Below, in pieces: positions 25,728 to 46,835 of a stretch of 64,000 nucleotides of DNA. The notes beneath the pieces are model-generated. The model did no database searches and had not been told where the DNA came from. It saw only the letters and a list, made by a program, of their open reading frames with translations. This DNA comes from Streptomyces sp. HUAS CB01. Lineage in GTDB: Bacteria > Actinomycetota > Actinomycetes > Streptomycetales > Streptomycetaceae. A program made the translations under genes and the position numbers. How positions within the stretch are numbered: position 1 is the first letter of the stretch; each line of letters opens with the position of its first letter. The stretch covers positions 4,608,001 to 4,672,000 of the forward strand of contig NZ_CP129137.1 of the NCBI RefSeq assembly GCF_030406905.1. Reading direction: 5' to 3'.

Positions 25728-26612
25728 GTGTCTGACCCGAACCTGAACGACGCCGTTGAGCCGAGCGACAGCCTCGAGTCCGCTGAGGACGCGCTCGACA
25801 TCGTCGAGGCGGCGGACTCCGTCGACCCGGACCAGGCGGAAGCTGCTGACGCCGCTGCGGGCGAGCCCGCCGAGCAGGCCGCGATCCACGTGGACGAGGA
25901 CGCCGAGGCCGTCGCCGAGGTCGACGAGGACGCCGAGGCCGCGGAGGCCGTGGCCGACGAGGAGCCGGCCGAGGAGGCCGAGCCGGAGGCTCCGGTCGAC
26001 CCCGTCGCCGCGCTCCGCGAGGAGCTGCGCGGGCTGCCCGGCGAGTGGTATGTGATCCACACCTACGCCGGCTACGAGAAGCGCGTGAAGGCCAACCTGG
26101 AGCAGCGCGCCGTCTCGCTGAACGTCGAGGACTTCATCTACCAGGCCGAGGTGCCCGAGGAAGAGATCGTCCAGATCAAGAACGGCGAGCGCAAGAACGT
26201 CCGGCAGAACAAGCTGCCCGGCTACGTGCTCGTCCGGATGGACCTGACGAACGAGTCCTGGGGCGTCGTCCGCAACACCCCCGGTGTCACCGGCTTCGTC
26301 GGCAACGCCTACGACCCGTACCCGCTGACCCTGGACGAGATCGTCAAGATGCTCGCCCCGGAGGCGGAGGAGAAGGCGGCCCGCGAGGCGGCCGAGGCCG
26401 AGGGCAAGCCGGCGCCGGCCCGCAAGGTCGAGGTCCAGGTGCTGGACTTCGAGGTCGGCGACTCGGTCACCGTCACCGACGGTCCGTTCGCCACCCTGCA
26501 GGCCACGATCAACGAGATCAACCCCGACTCGAAGAAGGTCAAGGGCCTCGTCGAGATCTTCGGCCGCGAGACCCCGGTCGAGCTGAGCTTCGACCAGATC
26601 CAGAAGAACTGA
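25728..26612 (+). CDS. nusG: Transcription termination/antitermination factor NusG
   Basis: 294-residue transcription elongation factor binding RNA polymerase and Rho. The N-terminal ~100 residues form a long acidic, low-complexity extension (runs of DEDAEA) absent from E. coli NusG. The NGN domain begins [20 protein letters not shown] and includes [10 protein letters not shown]; the C-terminal KOW domain starts near [18 protein letters not shown] start after AGGAAG. Located between secE and the L11 operon. Confidence 0.97.
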   Translation: MSDPNLNDAVEPSDSLESAEDALDIVEAADSVDPDQAEAADAAAGEPAEQAAIHVDEDAEAVAEVDEDAEAAEAVADEEPAEEAEPEAPVDPVAALREELRGLPGEWYVIHTYAGYEKRVKANLEQRAVSLNVEDFIYQAEVPEEEIVQIKNGERKNVRQNKLPGYVLVRMDLTNESWGVVRNTPGVTGFVGNAYDPYPLTLDEIVKMLAPEAEEKAAREAAEAEGKPAPARKVEVQVLDFEVGDSVTVTDGPFATLQATINEINPDSKKVKGLVEIFGRETPVELSFDQIQKN

Positions 26613-26637
26613 CGGATCGACCCACAGGTTTCCGACC

Positions 26638-26680
26638 AGGTCAGAACGGCCCTCGCGGCCGTTCTGACCTGCTCGGTTTT
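26638..26680 (+). terminator. Terminator between nusG and rplK
   Basis: A 14-bp perfect stem (AGGTCAGAACGGCC and complement) with a 5-base loop, followed by GCTCGGTTTT. Confidence 0.88.
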
Positions 26681-26787
26681 CAGCCGCACAGTGGTACCCG
26701 TTATCGTGGTGCGGTATGCCTCCATCCGGATGATCGGGTGGAAGTCATGCAGTTTCAGCAAACTCTCAACTGGACCCGGAGAGAGCA

Positions 26788-27222
26788 ATGCCTCCCAAGA
26801 AGAAGAAGGTCACGGGGCTTATCAAGCTCCAGATCCAGGCCGGCGCCGCCAACCCGGCTCCGCCGGTCGGCCCCGCGCTGGGTCAGCACGGCGTCAACAT
26901 CATGGAGTTCTGCAAGGCCTACAACGCTGCGACAGAGTCGCAGCGTGGCATGGTCGTGCCGGTGGAGATCACGGTCTACGAGGACCGTTCCTTCACCTTC
27001 GTCACCAAGACTCCGCCGGCCGCCAAGCTGATCCTCAAGGCCGCGGGCGTGGACAAGGGCTCCGGCGAGCCGCACAAGACCAAGGTCGCCAAGCTGACGC
27101 GCGACCAGGTCCGCGAGATCGCCACCACCAAGATGCCCGACCTGAACGCCAACGACCTGGACGCCGCCGAGAAGATCATCGCCGGCACCGCCCGTTCCAT
27201 GGGCATCACGGTCGAGGGCTGA
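26788..27222 (+). CDS. rplK: 50S ribosomal protein L11
   Basis: 144-residue protein of the GTPase-associated centre of the large subunit; binds 23S rRNA near the thiostrepton site and is needed for RelA-type stringent signalling. Conserved start [20 protein letters not shown] and [14 protein letters not shown] are visible. GGAGAGAG before the ATG. First gene of the L11-L1 operon, 82 bases before rplA. Confidence 0.98.
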
Positions 27223-27304
27223 TCAGCTCCCCGAGACCTCAGTGGCAGGGCCAGGCGCTGGCCCGCACCACGAACTCCACGCCTGAAACACCACAGGAGA
27301 AGAA

Positions 27305-28027
27305 GTGAAGCGCAGCAAGGCTCTCCGCAACGCGGACGCCAAGGTCGACCGGGAGCGCAACTACGCCCCGCTCGAGGCCGTCCGTCTTGCGAAGGACACC
27401 GCCAGCACCAAGTTCGACGGCACCGTCGAGGTCGCCTTCCGCCTGGGCGTCGACCCGCGCAAGGCCGACCAGATGGTCCGTGGCACCGTGAACCTTCCGC
27501 ACGGCACCGGCAAGACCGCCCGGGTCCTGGTCTTCGCGACCGGTGACCGTGCTGCGGCCGCGGAGGCCGCTGGCGCCGACATCGTCGGCTCCGACGAACT
27601 GATCGACGAGGTCTCGAAGGGCCGTCTGGACTTCGACGCCGTCGTCGCCACCCCGGACCTCATGGGCAAGGTCGGCCGCCTCGGCCGCGTGCTCGGTCCC
27701 CGTGGTCTGATGCCGAACCCGAAGACCGGCACCGTCACCATGGACGTCGCCAAGGCCGTCACCGAGATCAAGGGCGGCAAGATCGAGTTCCGAGTGGACA
27801 AGCACTCGAACCTGCACTTCATCATCGGCAAGGTCTCCTTCGACGAGACCAAGCTGGTGGAGAACTACGCCGCGGCGCTGGAGGAGATCCTCCGTCTGAA
27901 GCCGTCCGCCGCGAAGGGCCGCTACATCAAGAAGGCGACCCTGACCACCACCATGGGCCCCGGCATCCCGCTGGACTCGAACCGCACCCGCAACCTCCTC
28001 GTCGAGGAGGACCCGGCCGCGGTCTGA
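27305..28027 (+). CDS. rplA: 50S ribosomal protein L1
   Basis: 240-residue protein of the L1 stalk, which moves deacylated tRNA out of the E site. GTG start with GGAGAAGAA. The L1 signature [19 protein letters not shown] is intact. In other bacteria L1 represses its own operon by binding the leader; no clear mimic of the rRNA site was identified here. A strong terminator follows. Confidence 0.98.
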   Translation: MKRSKALRNADAKVDRERNYAPLEAVRLAKDTASTKFDGTVEVAFRLGVDPRKADQMVRGTVNLPHGTGKTARVLVFATGDRAAAAEAAGADIVGSDELIDEVSKGRLDFDAVVATPDLMGKVGRLGRVLGPRGLMPNPKTGTVTMDVAKAVTEIKGGKIEFRVDKHSNLHFIIGKVSFDETKLVENYAAALEEILRLKPSAAKGRYIKKATLTTTMGPGIPLDSNRTRNLLVEEDPAAV

Positions 28028-28049
28028 GCCTGACGGCTCGCACACGGTG

Positions 28050-28092
28050 AACCGGCCCCCGCGCCTCTTCCGAGGCGCGGGGGCCGGTTTTT
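28050..28092 (+). terminator. Strong terminator after rplA
   Basis: An 18-bp perfect stem (AACCGGCCCCCGCGCCTC and complement) with loop TTCC and a TTTTT tail. Confidence 0.95.
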
Positions 28093-28173
28093 CGTACGAC
28101 AGTGTCAGTGCGGTGCGTTACCGTTCAGTTCATTCACGGACGCAACAGAACAGAAAACCAGGGGTGGGGATTC

Positions 28174-29124
28174 ATGAGCATGTCGGCGTGGAAGCGCGCG
28201 GGCGTCTCCCTGACGGCCGTCGCCGTCGTCGCGGGTGTCGCGGGCTGTCAGGACGGTGACGGGGGCGGGAAGAAGAAGGCCGCCGACTCGCCGCAGTCCG
28301 CCGTCCAGTCGCAGGGCGAGATCACCAAGGTGATCCAGGCCGCCTACAAGAAGACGTCGGACGCCAAGTCCGCCAAGGTCCGCATGACCATGACCATGCC
28401 GGCGGGCCTGGAGGGCGGCGGCACCATGGAGATGTCCGGCGTGCAGGGCTGGGACCCCGGTCTGCTGGACGTCACCATGAAGGGCTCCATGCTCACCGCG
28501 GGCGACCCGGACGCGCCTTCCCAGGTGCGCATGGTCATGGTGGACGACGCCATGTACATGGAGATGGGTGCCAAGCAGGCCGCCGAGATGGACGGCAAGC
28601 GCTGGATGAAGCTGGACCTCAAGGCCGCCGCCGAGGCGAGCGGGGACAAGGCGCTCCAGAAGCAGATGACCGGCAGCCTGGAGAACATGAACCAGGACCC
28701 GGCCCAGCAGCTGGGCCTGCTGCTGGGCTCGCCGAACATCAAGCACATCGGCGCGGAGAAGGTCGACGGCGTCGAGGCGCAGCACTACAAGGGCACGCTG
28801 ACGCTGCAGGAGATGATCGACGCCAACAAGTCCTTCGACGTGCTCTCGGCGGACGAGCGCAAGAAGCTGGTCGCCAACGTCAAGAAGGCCGGCATCACGG
28901 GCTACGACACCGAGGTCTGGGTCAACGAGGACGACTACCCGGTCAAGATGGTCGTCGGCATGAAGATGCCGCAGGGCACGATGAACATGACGGCGACCTA
29001 CTCCGACTACGGCGCCACGGCCACGGTCAAGGCGCCGCCGGCGAAGGAGACCTTCGACCTGTTCAAGATGCTCAAGGAGCTCGAGGGCGCGGGCGCCGAA
29101 GGCGGCGCCGGCCTGGACGGCTGA
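28174..29124 (+). CDS. Secreted lipoprotein, LppX/LprG-like (LolA-like fold)
   Basis: 316 residues. Signal peptide with lipobox VAGC; lipidated Cys at about residue 25, followed by a Gly/Lys/Asp linker. The mature part alternates strands rich in Met and Lys (VRMTMTMPAGLEGGGTMEM), typical of the LolA-like lipid-binding half-barrel found in actinobacterial LppX/LprAFG proteins, and ends with a helix (FDLFKMLKEL). Likely extracytoplasmic and membrane-anchored, possibly carrying lipids or glycolipids; the ligand is unknown. ATG after GGGGTGGGGA. Monocistronic between terminators. Confidence 0.88.
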   Translation: MSMSAWKRAGVSLTAVAVVAGVAGCQDGDGGGKKKAADSPQSAVQSQGEITKVIQAAYKKTSDAKSAKVRMTMTMPAGLEGGGTMEMSGVQGWDPGLLDVTMKGSMLTAGDPDAPSQVRMVMVDDAMYMEMGAKQAAEMDGKRWMKLDLKAAAEASGDKALQKQMTGSLENMNQDPAQQLGLLLGSPNIKHIGAEKVDGVEAQHYKGTLTLQEMIDANKSFDVLSADERKKLVANVKKAGITGYDTEVWVNEDDYPVKMVVGMKMPQGTMNMTATYSDYGATATVKAPPAKETFDLFKMLKELEGAGAEGGAGLDG

Positions 29125-29147
29125 GCGGTCCGGACGCCCCGGGCAGG

Positions 29148-29176
29148 CGCGGGCCGGCGGATGCCGCCGGCCCGCG
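29148..29176 (+). terminator. Terminator of the lipoprotein gene
   Basis: CGCGGGCCGGCGG and its perfect complement (13 bp) around ATG, 23 bases after the stop. Confidence 0.8.
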
Positions 29177-29210
29177 CCCGGCCGCGGGCACGGCCCTCCG
29201 GCCGCCCGAT

Positions 29211-29240
29211 TTGCTTGACGCCGATCCGTTCGCGTAGTCT
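29211..29240 (+). promoter_or_regulatory. Putative promoter of the rplJ-rplL operon
   Basis: TTGCTT and TAGTCT with an 18-base spacer (TTGACG four bases further in would leave only 14). The stretch GCTTGACGCCGATCCGT recurs with one change before tuf at 42240. Confidence 0.6.
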
Positions 29241-29465
29241 TCCCCGGAAGCCAAAGACCGCTGGTCGTTGCCGTGCCCGTCAGGGTTTCGGCGGCCGAAG
29301 GATCCGCTAGCTGCGGACGACCCGCGCAGGTGACTGTGGATGAAGCTCCCGGACGTTCGTTCGGTCGAGCCACGCCCCGTGCGCCTGCGCCGGGGCGTTT
29401 CGTTTTGCCCAGTCTCCTTCCTTCAGCCCATGCGGTCCGAATCACCCGGAAGGAGGCCGAGGCTC
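29241..29465 (+). promoter_or_regulatory. L10 operon leader with attenuator hairpin
   Basis: About 215 nt of untranslated leader. At 29373-29397 CGCCCCG and CGGGGCG form a stem around an 11-base loop, followed by TTTCGTTTT, a fair intrinsic terminator placed 60 bases before rplJ. L10(L12)4 binding to leader RNA is the known control of this operon in other bacteria; that this leader works so is inference. Confidence 0.65.
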
Positions 29466-29996
29466 ATGGCGAGGCCCGACAAGTCCGCCGCGGTCGCCGA
29501 GCTGACGGACAAGTTCCGCAGCTCGAACGCCGCCGTGCTGACCGAGTACCGCGGTCTCACCGTGGCGCAGCTGAAGCAGCTGCGCCGTTCGCTCGGTGAG
29601 AACGCCCAGTACGCCGTGGTGAAGAACACGCTGACCAAGATTGCGGCCAACGAGGCCGGGATCACCTCGCTCGACGACCAGTTCGCTGGTCCGACGGCGG
29701 TCGCCTTCATCACCGGTGACCCGGTGGAGTCGGCGAAGGGTCTTCGTGACTTCGCCAAGGAGAACCCGAACCTCATCATCAAGGGCGGTGTCCTTGACGG
29801 CAAGGCGCTGTCCGCCGATGAGATCAAGAAGCTTGCGGACCTCGAGTCCCGCGAGGTTCTGCTCGCCAAGCTGGCGGGTGCCATGAAGGGCAAGCAGTCC
29901 CAGGCTGCCGCGCTCTTCCAGGCGCTCCCGTCGAAGCTCGTCCGCACCGTGGACGCGCTTCGCGCCAAGCAGGCCGAGCAGGGCGGTGCCGAGTAA
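29466..29996 (+). CDS. rplJ: 50S ribosomal protein L10
   Basis: 176-residue base of the L7/L12 stalk. [20 protein letters not shown] and [15 protein letters not shown] are the conserved rRNA-binding part; the C-terminal helix that carries L12 dimers ends [16 protein letters not shown] lies 9-10 bases before ATG 29466; the frame stays open upstream through the leader but without family similarity. Co-transcribed with rplL. Confidence 0.97.
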   Translation: MARPDKSAAVAELTDKFRSSNAAVLTEYRGLTVAQLKQLRRSLGENAQYAVVKNTLTKIAANEAGITSLDDQFAGPTAVAFITGDPVESAKGLRDFAKENPNLIIKGGVLDGKALSADEIKKLADLESREVLLAKLAGAMKGKQSQAAALFQALPSKLVRTVDALRAKQAEQGGAE

Positions 29997-30108
29997 TTCG
30001 GCTCGCGCATTGATCCGCGCCGCCTAGCGCGCGGGTCGCAGCGGGCCCAACGTACGCCCGCCGACATGTACACCCGGCACCAGCCGATTTAGTGGAAGGA
30101 CCGCCATC

Positions 30109-30495
30109 ATGGCGAAGCTGTCTCAGGAAGACCTGCTCGCGCAGTTCGAGGAGATGACCCTCATCGAGCTCTCCGAGTTCGTGAAGGCGTTCGAGGAGAA
30201 GTTCGACGTCACCGCTGCCGCCCCGGTCGCCGTTGCCGCCGCCGGTGGCGCCGGTGTCGCTGCCGCCGAGGCCGTCGAGGAGAAGGACGAGTTCGACGTC
30301 ATCCTCACCGGCGCCGGCGACAAGAAGATCCAGGTCATCAAGGTCGTGCGTGAGCTGACCTCCCTGGGCCTGAAGGAGGCCAAGGACCTCGTCGACGGCA
30401 CCCCGAAGCCGGTCCTCGAGAAGGTCAACAAGGAGGCCGCCGACAAGGCCGCCGAGGCCCTCAAGGGCGCCGGTGCCGCTGTCGAGGTCAAGTGA
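30109..30495 (+). CDS. rplL: 50S ribosomal protein L7/L12
   Basis: 128-residue acidic stalk protein recruiting translation factors. N-terminal dimerisation helices ([18 protein letters not shown]), an Ala-rich hinge at about 38-58, and the C-terminal factor-binding domain with [27 protein letters not shown] ribosome binding site. A stem-loop 43 bases after the stop separates it from rpoB. Confidence 0.98.
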   Translation: MAKLSQEDLLAQFEEMTLIELSEFVKAFEEKFDVTAAAPVAVAAAGGAGVAAAEAVEEKDEFDVILTGAGDKKIQVIKVVRELTSLGLKEAKDLVDGTPKPVLEKVNKEAADKAAEALKGAGAAVEVK

Positions 30496-30538
30496 CCTTG
30501 CGAGTCTTCTGACTCTCGCGCTGTAACGCGCACACACT

Positions 30539-30572
30539 GAAGGGCGATCATCCATTCGGGTGGTCGCCCTTC
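30539..30572 (+). terminator. Hairpin between rplL and rpoB
   Basis: GAAGGGCGATCATCC pairs (with G-T pairs) to GGGTGGTCGCCCTTC around ATTC. No T tract; may be a partial terminator or processing site, since rpoB also has its own promoter. Confidence 0.6.
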
Positions 30573-30844
30573 GGCGTTCCCTCCACCGTCGGGTGGCTCC
30601 TTGCGATGTCCGCTGCGGAGAGTAAGGTGATCTTCGCCGTGCGCCAGGTGACGATCCCCGCAGCCAGGATTGGGCTGGGGGGCCTTGACGAACCGCACGC
30701 AGCGCGCAATTCTCAGGACGCGTCGTCACAACGGTCCAAGTTCGAGGCATGGATCGGCGACGGAACGGGCAGTATCGGTGTGCGCCTCCCGGCGCACGGC
30801 ATACCGCGGAGTTGAGAACAACGAGGGTCTCGGTTTACCCGCCC

Positions 30845-30873
30845 TGGACATCAGTGGGCCAAGTGGCTACACT
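30845..30873 (+). promoter_or_regulatory. rpoBC promoter
   Basis: TGGACA and TACACT with a 17-base spacer, about 165 bases before rpoB. The leader then contains CTTTGCGCTGCCTGTTAGC and a small hairpin CCCCTG/CAGGGG at 30900-30919. The rest of the 540-base gap from rplL shows no gene. Confidence 0.8.
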
Positions 30874-31036
30874 GACCCTTTGCGCTGCCTGTTAGCTGCC
30901 CCCTGCCCGTCACCAGGGGCATCCCCACGCACGAGCATCGTTGACCAGAATACCCCTGACCTGGGATTTCTGTCTTTGTGCCCGGCTTGGGACCGGTACG
31001 CGCGTAGTGAGTCCGAGCCCTCGGAAGGACCCCCTC

Positions 31037-34522
<3,486 letters not shown>

Positions 34523-34615
34523 CGGGCCTCCCGCCACCCCTCACCCGGGGTGGCGGGCCCCGGGACCCCGTACAGACCATGATTGAGACACGACCCTGAG
34601 AGGGATTGACGCATA

Positions 34616-38527
<3,912 letters not shown>

Positions 38528-38546
38528 GGCGAACGTCTGACGTCAG

Positions 38547-38574
38547 GGGCGGTCACCCTCCGGGGTGGCCGCCC
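38547..38574 (+). terminator. Terminator hairpin after rpoC
   Basis: GGGCGGTCACC and GGTGGCCGCCC pair (one G-T) around CTCCGG. The following 410 bases (38575-38985) contain no gene I can support on either strand. Confidence 0.7.
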
Positions 38575-38985
38575 TTCGGCGTTCGACCGCCGCCCCGGGT
38601 GAAGTTCCCCGTGGTGCCGTCCACTGAGGGCGTGTCGCGCACCGGGGTCGCGAGCCGCTCGCGGCCCGCTGACGGGCGCTCGGCGTCGGGGGGCGGGCGC
38701 GGCTCAGGTCCGGAGCGTGCGCCGGCGGAGCCTCCCGGTGCGCCTTCGCGGCGCGGTCCTGGGCCGGCACCGAACCGCCGGCGGTTTCGGCCCCGCGCGC
38801 CTCCACACCGCTCTCACGTGGGGGTTTCTCCGCCGTCGAGCGGCTGCGCGCGGTGCGCGCGGAGGCCGGGGCGTCGAGCGGGGGGAGAGAAGTTCCAAGG
38901 GGCGCGGCACAATGGATTCGAGGGCGCAGGCGGCCCGTGTGGACATCTGGCGAAAGTCCGGAGTGTCGGGCGGGCTCCATTTGTT

Positions 38986-39014
38986 TTGACCGAAGTCGGT
39001 GAGGTAGGTACGCT
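38986..39014 (+). promoter_or_regulatory. str operon promoter
   Basis: TTGACC and TACGCT with a 17-base spacer, predicting a leader of about 185 nt before rpsL. Confidence 0.8.
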
Positions 39015-39132
39015 CAGACCTTGTGCCTGGGGTGTGCCTGGGCTCATGTGCGTGTCCTCAGCCGCACAGCGAGCCAAGACCGGCCACCGTAATCTGCGCC
39101 TTTTCCGCCTTCGGCGGGGGTCCGCAGTATTC

Positions 39133-39156
39133 GACACACCCGACCGCGTGGGTCGG
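39133..39156 (+). promoter_or_regulatory. rpsL leader hairpin shared with rpsJ leader
   Basis: GACACA followed by CCCGACCGCGTGGGTCGG; CCGACC and GGTCGG pair around GCGTG. The same 24 bases with one change occur at 50991 before rpsJ. It sits 50 bases upstream of the rpsL start. Further on, ACTAC at 39177 can pair with GTAGT at the start codon. Confidence 0.75.
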
Positions 39157-39206
39157 CGACGTTCCAGGTTAGCTTTACTACACGGCACACAGAAACCGGA
39201 GAAGTA

Positions 39207-39578
39207 GTGCCTACGATCCAGCAGCTGGTCCGGAAGGGCCGGCAGGACAAGGTCGAGAAGAACAAGACGCCCGCACTCGAGGGTTCCCCTCAGCGTCGCG
39301 GCGTCTGCACGCGTGTGTTCACGACCACCCCGAAGAAGCCGAACTCGGCCCTCCGTAAGGTCGCGCGTGTGCGTCTGACCTCGGGCATCGAGGTCACGGC
39401 CTACATTCCGGGTGAGGGACACAACCTGCAGGAGCACTCCATCGTGCTCGTGCGTGGTGGCCGTGTGAAGGACCTGCCGGGTGTTCGCTACAAGATCATC
39501 CGCGGTTCCCTCGACACCCAGGGTGTCAAGAACCGCAAGCAGGCCCGCAGCCGCTACGGCGCCAAGAAGGAGAAGTAA
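39207..39578 (+). CDS. rpsL: 30S ribosomal protein S12
   Basis: 123-residue decoding-centre protein. GTG start after [18 protein letters not shown] (Lys43) and GGRVKDLPG (Lys88) are the streptomycin-sensitive, wild-type residues. First gene of the str operon rpsL-rpsG-fusA-tuf; rpsG begins two bases after its stop. Confidence 0.99.
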   Translation: MPTIQQLVRKGRQDKVEKNKTPALEGSPQRRGVCTRVFTTTPKKPNSALRKVARVRLTSGIEVTAYIPGEGHNLQEHSIVLVRGGRVKDLPGVRYKIIRGSLDTQGVKNRKQARSRYGAKKEK

Positions 39579-39580
39579 GA

Positions 39581-40051
39581 ATGCCTCGTAAGGGCCCCGC
39601 CCCGAAGCGCCCGGTCATCATCGACCCGGTCTACGGTTCTCCTCTGGTGACCTCGCTGATCAACAAGATCCTGCTGAACGGCAAGCGTTCCACCGCCGAG
39701 CGCATCGTCTACGGCGCCATGGAAGGCCTCCGTGAGAAGACCGGGGCCGACCCGGTCATCACGCTGAAGCGCGCTCTCGAGAACGTCAAGCCGTCCCTCG
39801 AGGTCAAGTCCCGCCGTGTCGGTGGCGCCACCTACCAGGTGCCGATCGAGGTCAAGCCCGGTCGCGCCTCCACCCTCGCGCTGCGCTGGGTCGTCGGGTA
39901 CTCCCGCGCCCGCCGCGAGAAGACCATGACCGAGCGCCTCATGAACGAACTGCTCGACGCCTCGAACGGCCTCGGTGCTTCGGTCAAGAAGCGCGAGGAC
40001 ACGCACAAGATGGCCGAGTCCAACAAGGCCTTCGCGCACTACCGCTGGTAG
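39581..40051 (+). CDS. rpsG: 30S ribosomal protein S7
   Basis: 156-residue primary binder of the 16S rRNA 3' domain. Starts [34 protein letters not shown] and [17 protein letters not shown] are the conserved core; C-terminus [18 protein letters not shown]. In other bacteria S7 represses the str operon by binding the rpsL-rpsG junction; here that junction is only two bases, so such control would need a different site. Confidence 0.99.
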   Translation: MPRKGPAPKRPVIIDPVYGSPLVTSLINKILLNGKRSTAERIVYGAMEGLREKTGADPVITLKRALENVKPSLEVKSRRVGGATYQVPIEVKPGRASTLALRWVVGYSRARREKTMTERLMNELLDASNGLGASVKKREDTHKMAESNKAFAHYRW

Positions 40052-40090
40052 TCGCTACCCACATCGAGAACCGAGAGAAGACTGAGCCTT

Positions 40091-42217
<2,127 letters not shown>

Positions 42218-42369
42218 CTCACCCGAGTACACGCTTTAGGCTTGACGCCGAACCGTCGGGACGTTCCCCGCGAACCCGTGAGGCTCGCCCCGGCGGTCGG
42301 CACCACCAGCAAAGATCACCCTGGCGCCGATGAGTAAGGCGTACAGAACCACTCCACAGGAGGACCCCA

Positions 42370-43563
<1,194 letters not shown>

Positions 43564-43608
43564 GTCCTTGACCGTCTGACCTGGTAGCTCCGCAGCGAGC
43601 TGCAAGCG

Positions 43609-43640
43609 AGAGGCCCCGCACCGTGAGGTGCGGGGCCTCT
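43609..43640 (+). terminator. Terminator of the str operon
   Basis: AGAGGCCCCGCACC pairs perfectly (14 bp) with its complement around GTGA, followed by TCG. Confidence 0.92.
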
Positions 43641-43719
43641 TCGCGTGTCCGGGCCGCGGGGTTGCGGCGGTCCCTGGACCACCTGCGTCACGGGCCGTAC
43701 GGCGGAAGGGTGCGGGCGG

Positions 43720-43748
43720 GGGAGCCGCCGAAGCCTGCGGCGGCTCCC
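43720..43748 (-). terminator. Terminator of the RNA-repair operon
   Basis: GGGAGCCGCCG and CGGCGGCTCCC, an 11-bp stem with a 7-base loop, 120 bases past the stop of the large repair protein. Confidence 0.65.
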
Positions 43749-43868
43749 TGAGGGTGTGTCACCGACTGCCGGCCCGTGGGGAGTCGGGCGCCGGCGGCGG
43801 GAGCCGGGTCGACCACGGCCGGCCCGTTTTCGCGGGAGCGACCTCACGGCCCGGACCGGCGCCCCGCC

Positions 43869-46835
43869 TCACGCCCCGTTCGCAGGGCCGGAGGCGGCCC
43901 GGAGGGTCGGGACGTGGCCGCAGTCGGCGCGGTGCAGCGAGGTGCCCGGCAGTCCGCGCAGCCAGTGCTCGGCGATCGCCGCGAGGCGGTCGCGGTCCGG
44001 GGGAGTGGCGCCGAGCCCGATCGCGTACCGGACCTCGGCCGGGCCGGTGGCGAACGGGTGGGGCCAGGCGTGGACGTCGGAGGTGCCTGTTTCCTCCAGC
44101 GCGGTGATCAGGGCGCGCACCCGGCCCCGGACCCTGCCCTCGTCCGGACCGGCGGGCACGGTCAGCACGGCCCAGGCGGCGTGCCGCCGGTGCAGGGGAG
44201 GCGGTGACAGCAGCTCGGGCCAGGGGATTCCGGCGGGTACCGTACCCGGCCTGGCGGAGGCGGCCGTGTCGGACACGGCCGCGTCCACGAGCTCCCAGGC
44301 CCGGAACAGCTCCTGCGCCAGCAGCTCGCGGAACCCGGGGCCGGCCTGTGCCGTGCAGGAACGGACCGGCTCCGTCGGGGTCAGCACCGCGGGCTCGTTC
44401 CAGTCGGCGACCGCCCAGTCCGCGAAGAACCGCCGCAGCAGCTCGGGGGCGGGGAGCCCACCGGCCGCACGCACCGTGCGGGCGGCCAGCAGCGCCCAGG
44501 CCAGTCCCGGCAGCCCGCCGTAGGGGGCCGAGTCCAGTCCGCGCGCCCTCGCCCAGGCCTTGACCTCCCGGGCCAGCCGTACGAACGCCTCCCGATGCGG
44601 TCCCGCCAGGTCCAGTACGGCGTCGGCGTCGCTGACGGCGCTGAGTGCGACGGCCGCGGCCTCGCCCAGCTCGGCCCGGCGGGCGACCGCCTCCGCCGGG
44701 TCCATCGCCCCGGTGGACACCAGGACGAGATCGACGGACAGTCCGCCGACCCGCAGCCGCAGGCCCGGCACCCGCGCCCCCACTACGTCCCGCACGTCCT
44801 CCGCCTCCGGCAGGGCCTCGGCGAGCCGCGCCCGTACCTCACCCGGTCCGGTCGACCCCGGCAGGGCGGCGACGAGGTCGAGATCCGCTCCGGGCAGCGC
44901 ACAGCCCATCCGGCGCGAGCCCACGAGGTGCACCACACCGTCCGCCAGCGCCCCGGACACGCGCCGCACGGTGCGGCCGGCGTGCTCCGCGAGGTCCCGG
45001 TTCTCGGCCGCCGGCGCGGTCGCGTCGCCCTCCTCGGGTTCCCAGCGCACCTCACCGGTGCCGAGGGCGACCCGCGCCCGTACCCGCATGGGTTCGTCCC
45101 CGCGCCGGGACAGCAGGACGACGTCGTCGACGCGTGCGGTCATGCCGCCCAGCAGCGCCTCGCAGTGGGCGGCGAGTTCTCCGGCACGGCGCGACCTGCC
45201 GAGGGACAGATGCGGGGTGAAGCCGTCGGCGCGACCCGCGCAGCGCGGGAAGCGCTCCTCCAGCGCCCCGTACAGCCGTTCCCACGGCTCCGCGCCGGCC
45301 GCCGCCGGGTCGAGCCAGACGGTGGAGTCCTCCCGGTGCCGGAAGCTCCGCACCCCTTCGAGGCGTGCCGTGAACGGGGGTGCGTCCGAGACGGCGGCGG
45401 ACAGCAGCGGTGCCGCCCGCTCGAAGTCGCACTCCGGTACGAAGCCGAAGAGCACGTTCACGTGCGGCGGCCAGCGGCGGATCTGCCGGTCGTGCTCACG
45501 CCGGATGTGCTGGATCGGGGGCCACAGCTCGTCCGGCGGGATCCAGGCGACTGCCGTCCGGGGCGTCGCCCGGACGGCGAGCACCTCATCCGGTCCGTCC
45601 GCCCCGATGTCCCGGCCGGCCCCGGACCTCGCGACGGGGCCGGGGTCCGACGCCCGAGGCGCGTTCAGGGACGCGGCCCGGCCCGTCGGCGCGGCGGCGG
45701 CTGCGTCCCCCGGGCCCCGCGTGCCCGTCGCCGGTTCCCCCGGGCCCAGGTCGACGACGACGCCGAAGTGGTCGGACACGTACAGCCCGTCGGGCGCGGG
45801 GGCGTCGCCGAGGAGCGCCGCCGAGTCCACCCGCAGCCCTTCCGCGCGCACCAGCACCCGGTCGAGCCGGGAGGCTCGGCCGCTCCGCGACGAGACCGCG
45901 GCCAGCGGATTCACACGCGGGTCGAAGGTCGGGGTGCTGTCGGCGGTTCCGTGTGCCTCGGTCCAGGCGTCGCGCAGCCCGAGTGCCGTCGCGGGCGCGT
46001 CCCCGCCGTCGTTGAAGTCCCCCAGGAGCAGTACCGCGCCCTCGACGCCCGCCAGCGCCTCCGCCAGCCGGCCCAGTTCGGCGTCCCGCCTGCCCGGCCC
46101 GTCCTCCGAGTGGTCGCTGGTCAGATGGGTCACGGCGACGGTGGCCGGGCCGTTCGCGGTCTCCACCACCACCGCCGTGACGGCCTTGTGCGGGCCGAGG
46201 ACGTGGAGGGCCGCCTCGCGCACGGGCAGCCGGCTGAGCAGCAGCAGGCCGCATTCGCCGACGTCCTTGCCGCCCGGGTCGGTGCCCAGCGTGTACGACT
46301 GCCGCACCCAGGGGGCGCCGAGCAGCATCGTGACCAGCTCCGGCTCCACCTCCTGGAGCGCGATCACGTCGGCGTCGGCGTCGCGCAGCGCCGTCAGCAG
46401 CAGCGGTCGGCGCCGGGCGGTGTCGATGCGGTCGCTGTCGTAGCGGTCCCACAGCGTGTTCCAGGTCAGTACGCGCAGCCGCGCGGTGGCCGGTGCGTGC
46501 CGCGGCGCACCGGCGGCGGTCCAGCCGAGCGCGGGGTCCCAGGCGTACGGCGTCCGTGCGGCGAAGAACGGGGCGCGCAGTCTGCGGGGGTCCCGGACCC
46601 GTCCGGCGCCGGTCGCGTCGATCCGGTCGACGCCCGCGGAGCGGTCCCACACCACTTCGCCGTCCGCCTCGAAGAACACCACCCGGTGCCAGGGGATCTC
46701 ACCGGAGGGGTCGAAGTCCTCGAGCCGTATCCGCTTCGGTTCGGCGGCGCGCTGGTGGATGCCCATCACGAAGCGGGCCGGGTCGAACCGCGGGTCCCAG
46801 CGAACCCGGTGGTAGATCTCCTCGCTCGTGCGCAC
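43869..46835 (-). CDS. Multidomain RNA-repair protein: DUF504, endo/exonuclease-phosphatase, 2H phosphoesterase, nucleotidyltransferase
   Basis: 988 residues with four recognisable domains. 1-70: DUF504/MJ1316 ([15 protein letters not shown] ... [17 protein letters not shown]). About 118-363: EEP phosphoesterase with WNT (Asn126), QEVE (Glu162), GDFND (Asp273, Asn275) and SDHFG (Asp355, His356). About 427-600: 2H phosphoesterase with HVN (458-460) and HLS (542-544). About 615-860: polymerase-beta-like nucleotidyltransferase (GSRRMG, DLD at 651-653, further Asp near 702) plus a helical poly(A)-polymerase-like part. A Pro/Ala linker covers 364-425. Together the domains suit trimming, resolving 2',3'-cyclic phosphates and adding nucleotides to broken RNA ends. 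GTG start abuts the ligase stop with no gap. Confidence 0.9.
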   Translation of the reverse strand: MRTSEEIYHRVRWDPRFDPARFVMGIHQRAAEPKRIRLEDFDPSGEIPWHRVVFFEADGEVVWDRSAGVDRIDATGAGRVRDPRRLRAPFFAARTPYAWDPALGWTAAGAPRHAPATARLRVLTWNTLWDRYDSDRIDTARRRPLLLTALRDADADVIALQEVEPELVTMLLGAPWVRQSYTLGTDPGGKDVGECGLLLLSRLPVREAALHVLGPHKAVTAVVVETANGPATVAVTHLTSDHSEDGPGRRDAELGRLAEALAGVEGAVLLLGDFNDGGDAPATALGLRDAWTEAHGTADSTPTFDPRVNPLAAVSSRSGRASRLDRVLVRAEGLRVDSAALLGDAPAPDGLYVSDHFGVVVDLGPGEPATGTRGPGDAAAAAPTGRAASLNAPRASDPGPVARSGAGRDIGADGPDEVLAVRATPRTAVAWIPPDELWPPIQHIRREHDRQIRRWPPHVNVLFGFVPECDFERAAPLLSAAVSDAPPFTARLEGVRSFRHREDSTVWLDPAAAGAEPWERLYGALEERFPRCAGRADGFTPHLSLGRSRRAGELAAHCEALLGGMTARVDDVVLLSRRGDEPMRVRARVALGTGEVRWEPEEGDATAPAAENRDLAEHAGRTVRRVSGALADGVVHLVGSRRMGCALPGADLDLVAALPGSTGPGEVRARLAEALPEAEDVRDVVGARVPGLRLRVGGLSVDLVLVSTGAMDPAEAVARRAELGEAAAVALSAVSDADAVLDLAGPHREAFVRLAREVKAWARARGLDSAPYGGLPGLAWALLAARTVRAAGGLPAPELLRRFFADWAVADWNEPAVLTPTEPVRSCTAQAGPGFRELLAQELFRAWELVDAAVSDTAASARPGTVPAGIPWPELLSPPPLHRRHAAWAVLTVPAGPDEGRVRGRVRALITALEETGTSDVHAWPHPFATGPAEVRYAIGLGATPPDRDRLAAIAEHWLRGLPGTSLHRADCGHVPTLRAASGPANGA

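Noticed and set aside
38599..39207. Open frame between rpoC and rpsL
   Set aside because: Arg/Gly/Pro-rich, crosses the str promoter and leader, no ribosome binding site.
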